Of a DNA stretch of 10,807 nucleotides, positions 6,004 to 10,807 are shown in pieces. Source of the stretch: Gudongella sp964607545 (GTDB taxonomy: Bacteria; Bacillota; Clostridia; Tissierellales; Tissierellaceae); contig CAZSLV010000064.1 of the NCBI GenBank assembly GCA_964607545.1, forward strand, positions 1 through 10,807. The letters run 5' to 3'. The notes beneath the pieces are model-generated. The model was not told the origin of the DNA and did no database searches. It saw nothing but the letters and a program-made list of their open reading frames with translations. Numbering within the stretch: the first letter of the stretch is position 1; each line of letters starts with the position of its first letter. Position numbers and translations under genes: made by a program.

Positions 6004-7086
6004 ATGCGATTTGAAGATTACAACCCTTTGGACAATCAAGTTTACTCGGTACTTGATCCTATGGGCAAGGTAAAAAACGAAGATGATATTCCTAAGCTTA
6101 GTGATGATGAACTCCTTAGGATATATAAGTTAATGCTTTTTACAAGGGTAATTGATGAAAGGGCTCTTTCCTACCAAAGACAAGGAAGGATGCTAACCTA
6201 TGCCCCAAATAGCGGGCAAGAAGCTGCCCAGATTGGAAGCGCTTTCCCGATGGAAAAGGATGACTTTTTGGTTCCTGCCTTTAGGGAACTTGGAGCTTGG
6301 TTAACTAGGGGGGCCCCTCTTAAAAATATCTATACCTATTGGTATGGAAACGAATGGGGTAGTCATTACCCAGAAGATGTTAAGGTCCTACCAGTTTCGG
6401 TCCCAATTGCTTCTCAACTTCAGCATGCAGTTGGTATAGGAATGGCTAACAATATTAAGGGAGAAAAAAATGTAGCTGTAACTTATGTTGGTGATGGGGG
6501 AACCTCCCAGGGAGATTTTCATGAGTCCCTAAACTTTGCTGCAGTTTATAAGGCTCCAGTAGTCTTTATTATACAAAATAACCAATATGCAATATCAACA
6601 TCAAGAAAAATTCAAACCATGAGTAAAAACCTAGCCCAAAAAGCTATAGCTTATGGCATGCCTGGGATCTTGGTTGATGGTAACGATATATTTGCAGTAT
6701 ACAATGCTTCAAAAGAAGCTATAGATAGGGCTAGAAGGGGTGAGGGCCCTACTCTAATAGAAGCTTACACCTACAGGTTGGGAGCTCATACAACTTCTGA
6801 TGACCCTACAAAATATAGGGAAGATGAAGAAGTTAAAGAGTGGGAAAAGAAAAATCCTATTACTAGGTTTAGCCTTTACCTTAAGGATAAGGGTATTTTA
6901 ACAGATGAGTGGGAAGAAAAAACTTTAAAAGACTTGGATGAGGAAGTTAAAAACACATTTGAAGAAATAGAAGATAATTCTGATACAGAAATTGAAGATA
7001 TCTTCAAATACCATTATGCTTCTATGACAGACCAGCTCCAAGAACAGCTAGATGAATACAAGGCTTTTCTAGAAGGAGGTAAATAA
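6004..7086 (+). CDS. pdhA: Pyruvate dehydrogenase E1 component, alpha subunit
   Basis: This 360-residue protein is the thiamine diphosphate-dependent E1 alpha chain. With E1 beta it decarboxylates pyruvate and reductively acetylates the lipoyl group of E2. The ThDP/Mg motif is complete: GDG at 163-165 and NN at 192-193, 26 residues apart. FTRVIDERA and APNSGQEAAQIG near the N-terminus match Gram-positive PdhA, and AHTTSDDPTKYR (261-272) is the active-site loop, with His262. The length is close to Bacillus PdhA (about 370). The loop wording (GAHTTSDD) is nearer to mollicute-type PDH or branched-chain E1 alpha than to Bacillus, so a branched-chain or acetoin substrate is a minor alternative. 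The ATG is preceded by a near-perfect AGGAGGT (5991-5997). It is the first gene of a four-gene operon. Confidence 0.92.
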   Translation: MRFEDYNPLDNQVYSVLDPMGKVKNEDDIPKLSDDELLRIYKLMLFTRVIDERALSYQRQGRMLTYAPNSGQEAAQIGSAFPMEKDDFLVPAFRELGAWLTRGAPLKNIYTYWYGNEWGSHYPEDVKVLPVSVPIASQLQHAVGIGMANNIKGEKNVAVTYVGDGGTSQGDFHESLNFAAVYKAPVVFIIQNNQYAISTSRKIQTMSKNLAQKAIAYGMPGILVDGNDIFAVYNASKEAIDRARRGEGPTLIEAYTYRLGAHTTSDDPTKYREDEEVKEWEKKNPITRFSLYLKDKGILTDEWEEKTLKDLDEEVKNTFEEIEDNSDTEIEDIFKYHYASMTDQLQEQLDEYKAFLEGGK

Positions 7087-7088
7087 TT

Positions 7089-8069
7089 ATGGCTAATAAT
7101 TTAAATATAGTTCAAGCTATAAACCAAGCAATGATGAACGAGATGGAAAATGATAAAACTATTGTTGTATATGGTGAAGATGTTGGTTTAGAAGGTGGAG
7201 TTTTTCGTGCCACCATAGACCTGCAAAAGAAATTTGGTAAAGATCGGGTCTTTGATACCCCTCTAGCTGAATCTGCTATTGTAGGAACGGCCTTAGGAAT
7301 GGCAATAAATGGTTTAAAGCCTGTGGTGGAAATGCAGTTTTCTGGTTTTTCTTACCCTGCCTTTAATCAAATTATAAGTCATGTAGCCAGGATGAGGAAC
7401 AGGTCTAGGGGAAAATATAGTCTTCCTATGGTAATTAGGAGCCCCTATGGGGGAGGAATCAGGGCACTAGAGCACCACTCTGAAAGTACTGAGGCAATTT
7501 ATGCCCAGATACCAGGCTTAAAAGTAGTAATCCCTTCTACCCCTTATGATGCTAAGGGTCTTTTAATTGCAGCTATGCGTGACCCAGATCCAGTATTATT
7601 TTGGGAACCTAAGAGGATATACAGGGCCTTTAGGCAAGAAGTACCAGAGGAAGCTTATGAAATTCCTTTAGGCAAGGCAAAGATTTTACAAGAGGGCCAG
7701 GATATAACTATTGTTGCATGGGGGGCCATGGTTCCTGATGTGCAAAAGGCTGTAAAATTAGCAGAAGAAAAGGGGATTTCCGCTGAAGTAATAGATTTAA
7801 GAACAATTGCCCCTATGGATAGGGATTCCTTTGTTGAATCTGTTAAGAAAACTGGTAGAATCTTAGTGGTCCATGAGGCACCAAAGACCTTGGGGGTTGG
7901 GGCTGAGATTATTTCTATAGTCAATGAAAAGGCCTTTTTATACTTGGAAGCACCTCCTACTAGGTTAACAGGTTTTGATACTACCTTCCCACTTCCTAAG
8001 GGGGAAATGCACTATATACCAAGTGTTGAAAGGATTGCTAAGAAAATTGAAGAAGTTGTCAGATATTAG
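7089..8069 (+). CDS. pdhB: Pyruvate dehydrogenase E1 component, beta subunit
   Basis: This 326-residue transketolase-like chain completes the alpha2beta2 E1 heterotetramer. TPLAESAIVG contains Glu61, the residue that activates the thiamine aminopyrimidine ring. YGEDVG (28-33), GGVFRAT (36-42) and the ALEHHSES segment (His129) are typical E1 beta blocks. IPSTPYDAKGLL and the SFRQ/AFRQEVPEE segment closely resemble Bacillus PdhB, favouring pyruvate over branched-chain oxoacids. The C-terminal domain holds a VVHEA block that contacts the alpha chain in known structures. The ATG follows the pdhA stop by two bases, with AAGGAGGT (7073-7080) lying inside the end of pdhA. Confidence 0.93.
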   Translation: MANNLNIVQAINQAMMNEMENDKTIVVYGEDVGLEGGVFRATIDLQKKFGKDRVFDTPLAESAIVGTALGMAINGLKPVVEMQFSGFSYPAFNQIISHVARMRNRSRGKYSLPMVIRSPYGGGIRALEHHSESTEAIYAQIPGLKVVIPSTPYDAKGLLIAAMRDPDPVLFWEPKRIYRAFRQEVPEEAYEIPLGKAKILQEGQDITIVAWGAMVPDVQKAVKLAEEKGISAEVIDLRTIAPMDRDSFVESVKKTGRILVVHEAPKTLGVGAEIISIVNEKAFLYLEAPPTRLTGFDTTFPLPKGEMHYIPSVERIAKKIEEVVRY

Positions 8070-8081
8070 GGGGGAAAAGAT

Positions 8082-9410
8082 ATGAAATTTGAGTTTAAAT
8101 TTCCCGATGTTGGAGAGGGTATCCACGAAGGAGTAGTAACCCAGTGGCTGGTTGAAGTAGGTCAGGAAATAGAAGAGGGCACTTCTGTAGCTGAAGTAGA
8201 AACTGATAAGGTAACTACTGAAATACCTTCCCCAAAGGGAGGAAAGATTACTAAGTTAATAGGTAAAAAGGGAGACACCATCCATGTAGGTGATGTCTTT
8301 GTAGTAATAGATACAGAATCTTTACCAATGGAGGAAGAAGAAGCTGAAGGTGAAAAACCTAGTAAAAGTGAAGAAAAAGTTCCAATGGTTGAGGAAGATG
8401 TCCCTGTAGAAGAAGAGGAAACAGCAGGGGTAGTAGGAGAAGTTGTTGCATCATCACAGATGATTCCTAAAAGTAGTGAACACACTTCTTCCACTAAAAA
8501 AGTAGATGGACCAAAAAAAGCCCTTGCCACACCAGTTGCAAGAGCCATGGCCAAAGACTTAGGGGTAGATATTAACAAAATAGATGGAAGTGGCCCTAAT
8601 GGAAGGGTTATGAAAGAGGATATAAAAAGGGCTAAAGAAGGTGAAAAGGATCTTAAAAAAGAGGATAAAAGACCTCCTAAAGAATCACCAAAAGCCTTTA
8701 ATGAAGACCTTGAAGAAAGAATACCACTTACTAAGATTAGGCAAACTATTGCAGAAAAAATGTCAGAATCAAGGTTTACAATACCTCATACTACTGCTAT
8801 GGATGAAATTGACGTTTCTAAATTATATGCCTTTAGGAAGAAGTACAAGGATGTATTGGAAAAGGATGAGATACACTTAACCTTCCTTCCATTTATTATA
8901 AAGGCTGTAATATATGCTCTTAAGGAGTTTCCAGAGTTTAATTCAAGTTTAGATGAAGAAAAGAAAGAATTAATATTAAAGCACTATTATAATATAGGCA
9001 TAGCTACTGATACTGACAGGGGCCTTATGGTTCCAGTTATAAAGGATGCAGATAAAATGTCTATTGCAGACCTTGCTACTTCTATTACTGACTTAAGTGA
9101 TAGGACTAAAAACAACAAAATAGAACTTTCTGAATTAAGAGGGGGAAGTTTTTCAATTACTAATTATGGTTCTATAGGTGGAATGTTTGGGATTCCAATA
9201 ATAAACTACCCTGAATCAGCTATACTTGGACTTGGAAGAATTGTTAAAAAGCCTATAGTTGGCGAGGATGATGAGATTAAAATTGCCTATATCCTTCCAC
9301 TTTCTTTATCCTATGACCATAGGACAATAGATGGGGCAAGTGGGGCAAGGTTCTTAAACTTATTGAAAGACTTATTAAGTGACCCAGAAGTCTTATTGAT
9401 GAAAGCGTAA
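8082..9410 (+). CDS. pdhC: Dihydrolipoamide acetyltransferase (E2) with a single lipoyl domain
   Basis: This 442-residue E2 has the standard three-part layout. An N-terminal lipoyl domain (about 1-80) carries the lipoylation site ETDKV with Lys43. A flexible linker of roughly 60 residues is unusually acidic (runs such as EEEEAEGE) rather than Ala-Pro rich. The peripheral subunit-binding domain at about 148-183 has ATPVARAMAKDLG and GPNGRVMKEDI. The C-terminal catalytic domain ends with the acyltransferase signature HRTIDG, His413 and Asp417. It moves the acetyl group from lipoyl to CoA and forms the core that binds E1 and E3. Only one lipoyl domain is present, as in Bacillus. The ATG lies 12 bases after pdhB, with GGGGGGAAAAG as the ribosome site. 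Lipoylation needs ligase or synthase genes not present here. Confidence 0.93.
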   Translation: MKFEFKFPDVGEGIHEGVVTQWLVEVGQEIEEGTSVAEVETDKVTTEIPSPKGGKITKLIGKKGDTIHVGDVFVVIDTESLPMEEEEAEGEKPSKSEEKVPMVEEDVPVEEEETAGVVGEVVASSQMIPKSSEHTSSTKKVDGPKKALATPVARAMAKDLGVDINKIDGSGPNGRVMKEDIKRAKEGEKDLKKEDKRPPKESPKAFNEDLEERIPLTKIRQTIAEKMSESRFTIPHTTAMDEIDVSKLYAFRKKYKDVLEKDEIHLTFLPFIIKAVIYALKEFPEFNSSLDEEKKELILKHYYNIGIATDTDRGLMVPVIKDADKMSIADLATSITDLSDRTKNNKIELSELRGGSFSITNYGSIGGMFGIPIINYPESAILGLGRIVKKPIVGEDDEIKIAYILPLSLSYDHRTIDGASGARFLNLLKDLLSDPEVLLMKA

Positions 9411-9424
9411 ATGGAGTTGATGAT

Positions 9425-10804
9425 ATGGATAAATATGATATAGCAATACTAGGAGGAGGACCAGGGGGTTATGTGGCTGCCATAAGGGCAGCCCAGCTTG
9501 GCAATAAGGTCCTAGTAATAGAAAGGGATAGGCTCGGGGGCCTGTGTCTTAATTGGGGATGTATCCCTACTAAAACCTTGCTAGTAAGTGCAAGGCACTA
9601 CAAGGATATTAAAAAAAGTGAAAGCTTTGGTATAGTTGGTATAAATCAAGATGAAGTTAAAATTGATTGGGATAAGCTTTTACAGAAAAAAGACTCTGTT
9701 GTTAATAAATTAGTTACTGGGGTTACCATGCTATTTAAGAAAAATGGAATTGACCATATAAATGGTGAGGGCAAGGTAATAGATGGTAGGACAATAAGGG
9801 TCAATGATAAAACTATAGAATTTGATAAACTTATAATAGGAACTGGGGCAGGCATAGAATTTCCAAAGTGGGATGGAATAGATAAAATGCTAGAAAAGGG
9901 AAAAGTTATTGACCACAAGGGAGTCTTGGGCTTAAAGGACCAACCAAAGGAAGTAGTAATTATAGGTAGTAACACCTATGCTGTTGAGTTTGCAACATTC
10001 TTTAATGCCATAGGGACAAAGACAACTTTAATTAACCCAGAAAAGACAATTATTCCCTACGAGGACAAGACCCTTGCCTCAAGCCTAGAAAGGCAACTTA
10101 AAAAAGATGGGGTAAAGATTGTATCTGAAGCTAGTCCAAAGTCTTTTAAAGATGACTCCCTACTTGTTGAGAGAAAGGGAAAGGAAGAAACTTACACTGG
10201 AGATTACTTTATTGTTATGATGGGAAGAAAGGCAAACTTAAGTGGTGTAGAGGCCTTAAAGTTGGACTTAGATAAAAATGGTTACATTAAAACTAATGAT
10301 AAATTAGAAACTAACCTTAAAAATGTTTATGCTATAGGGGATGTAAATGGTAAGATCCCTCTTGCCCATGTGGCATCAGCTGAAGGTATAGTTGCAGTTG
10401 AGAACATTATGGGGATTGATAATAAGATGAACTATAATTTAGTTCCCCAGGTTGTCTATTCCTTCCCTGAAATTGCAAGTGTAGGCATTACTAAAGAGAG
10501 GGCAAAAGAAGAGGGTCTAGACTTTAGCGTGGGTAAGTTCCCCCTTGCAGCAAATGGAATGGCTATAGCAGAAGATGAAACTACAGGCTTTATTGAGGTT
10601 ATTTCTGATAATGCATATGGGGAAATAATAGGGGTCCATATCATGGCACCAAGTGCATCTGATATGATTTCAGAAGCTGTGGCTATTATGCAAATTGAGG
10701 GCACAGTTTATGATTTAGTAAGGACTATCCACCCCCACCCAACCCTATCTGAGCCTTATGTTGAAGCTGCTTATGATATTATTGATAAGCCGATAAATAT
10801 GTAG
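9425..10804 (+). CDS. pdhD: Dihydrolipoamide dehydrogenase (E3) with atypical NAD motif
   Basis: This 459-residue FAD disulfide oxidoreductase reoxidises dihydrolipoyl-E2. The FAD motif GGGPGG is at 10-15, the redox disulfide CLNWGC is Cys41-Cys46, the second FAD motif AIGD ends at Asp306, and the C-terminal HPHPTLSE gives the catalytic pair His438 and Glu443. The length is normal. The odd part is the NAD-binding Rossmann fingerprint: the usual GGGxxG is GSNTYA (181-186), and the acidic residue at the end of the second strand is Asn204 (TTLIN). The coenzyme may therefore be bound differently or be other than NAD. The ATG is 14 bases after pdhC, with GGAG upstream. The stop is three bases before the window end, so any terminator lies outside. 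Confidence 0.92.
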   Translation: MDKYDIAILGGGPGGYVAAIRAAQLGNKVLVIERDRLGGLCLNWGCIPTKTLLVSARHYKDIKKSESFGIVGINQDEVKIDWDKLLQKKDSVVNKLVTGVTMLFKKNGIDHINGEGKVIDGRTIRVNDKTIEFDKLIIGTGAGIEFPKWDGIDKMLEKGKVIDHKGVLGLKDQPKEVVIIGSNTYAVEFATFFNAIGTKTTLINPEKTIIPYEDKTLASSLERQLKKDGVKIVSEASPKSFKDDSLLVERKGKEETYTGDYFIVMMGRKANLSGVEALKLDLDKNGYIKTNDKLETNLKNVYAIGDVNGKIPLAHVASAEGIVAVENIMGIDNKMNYNLVPQVVYSFPEIASVGITKERAKEEGLDFSVGKFPLAANGMAIAEDETTGFIEVISDNAYGEIIGVHIMAPSASDMISEAVAIMQIEGTVYDLVRTIHPHPTLSEPYVEAAYDIIDKPINM

Positions 10805-10807
10805 GGG

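Noticed and set aside
8330..8440. Glu-rich stretch of E2 as a repeat or low-complexity insertion
   Set aside because: It is the expected flexible linker between lipoyl and subunit-binding domains; unusual in charge but not a separate element.
8162..8578. Long - strand frame opposite the E2 linker, Ser/Thr-rich
   Set aside because: Mirror of the acidic GAA/GAG-rich linker; composition alone explains it.
8641..8880. Second + strand open frame inside pdhC
   Set aside because: It is a lysine-rich alternative frame of the E2 linker and catalytic domain, with no family motif and no room for independent expression.
1..10807. CRISPR array, insertion sequence, tRNA or rRNA
   Set aside because: No regularly spaced repeats, transposase motifs, terminal inverted repeats or RNA gene signatures were seen on either strand.

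Overview
The window is AT-rich, tightly packed bacterial DNA. Heavy use of AGG and ATA codons, purine-rich ribosome binding sites and Gram-positive-type gene families point to a low-G+C Bacillota lineage. An anaerobe of the Clostridia/Tissierellia kind is my best guess, from style and gene content only. I see nine complete protein genes, the last codons of a tenth, and no rRNA, tRNA, CRISPR array or insertion sequence. No gene-free stretch exceeds 300 bases.

Left part (1-1667): the 3' tip of an unidentified + strand gene overlaps a YeiH-type putative sulfate/sulfite exporter by four bases. Convergent to it is a small C39-like cysteine peptidase homologue with no visible export signal. After a 129-base divergent gap, a two-gene + strand operon follows (1797-3649): a PfkB-family kinase, probably pseudouridine kinase (psuK), overlapping pseudouridine-5'-phosphate glycosidase (psuG). 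Together they would convert pseudouridine to uracil and ribose 5-phosphate. A strong hairpin terminator closes this operon.

Middle part (3692-5825, - strand): a two-gene operon pairs a DUF1538-type membrane protein with a PII-like protein. Both proteins are clear internal tandem duplications, and the genes overlap by 17 bases. This looks like an uncharacterised transporter with its own soluble regulator and is the best candidate for a poorly described system here.

Right part (6004-10804, + strand): a complete 2-oxoacid (pyruvate) dehydrogenase operon, pdhA-pdhB-pdhC-pdhD, encoding E1 alpha, E1 beta, lipoyl E2 and E3. The 178-base divergent region in front of it holds a set of repeated TAAACTTA half-sites and a sequence matching 12 of 14 fixed positions of the Fur-type 7-1-7 box just upstream of the pdhA ribosome binding site. 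The E3 has an eroded NAD-binding fingerprint. If the Fur-like box is real, the cell could switch to an Fe-S-free pyruvate-oxidising enzyme when iron is scarce; this is inference.
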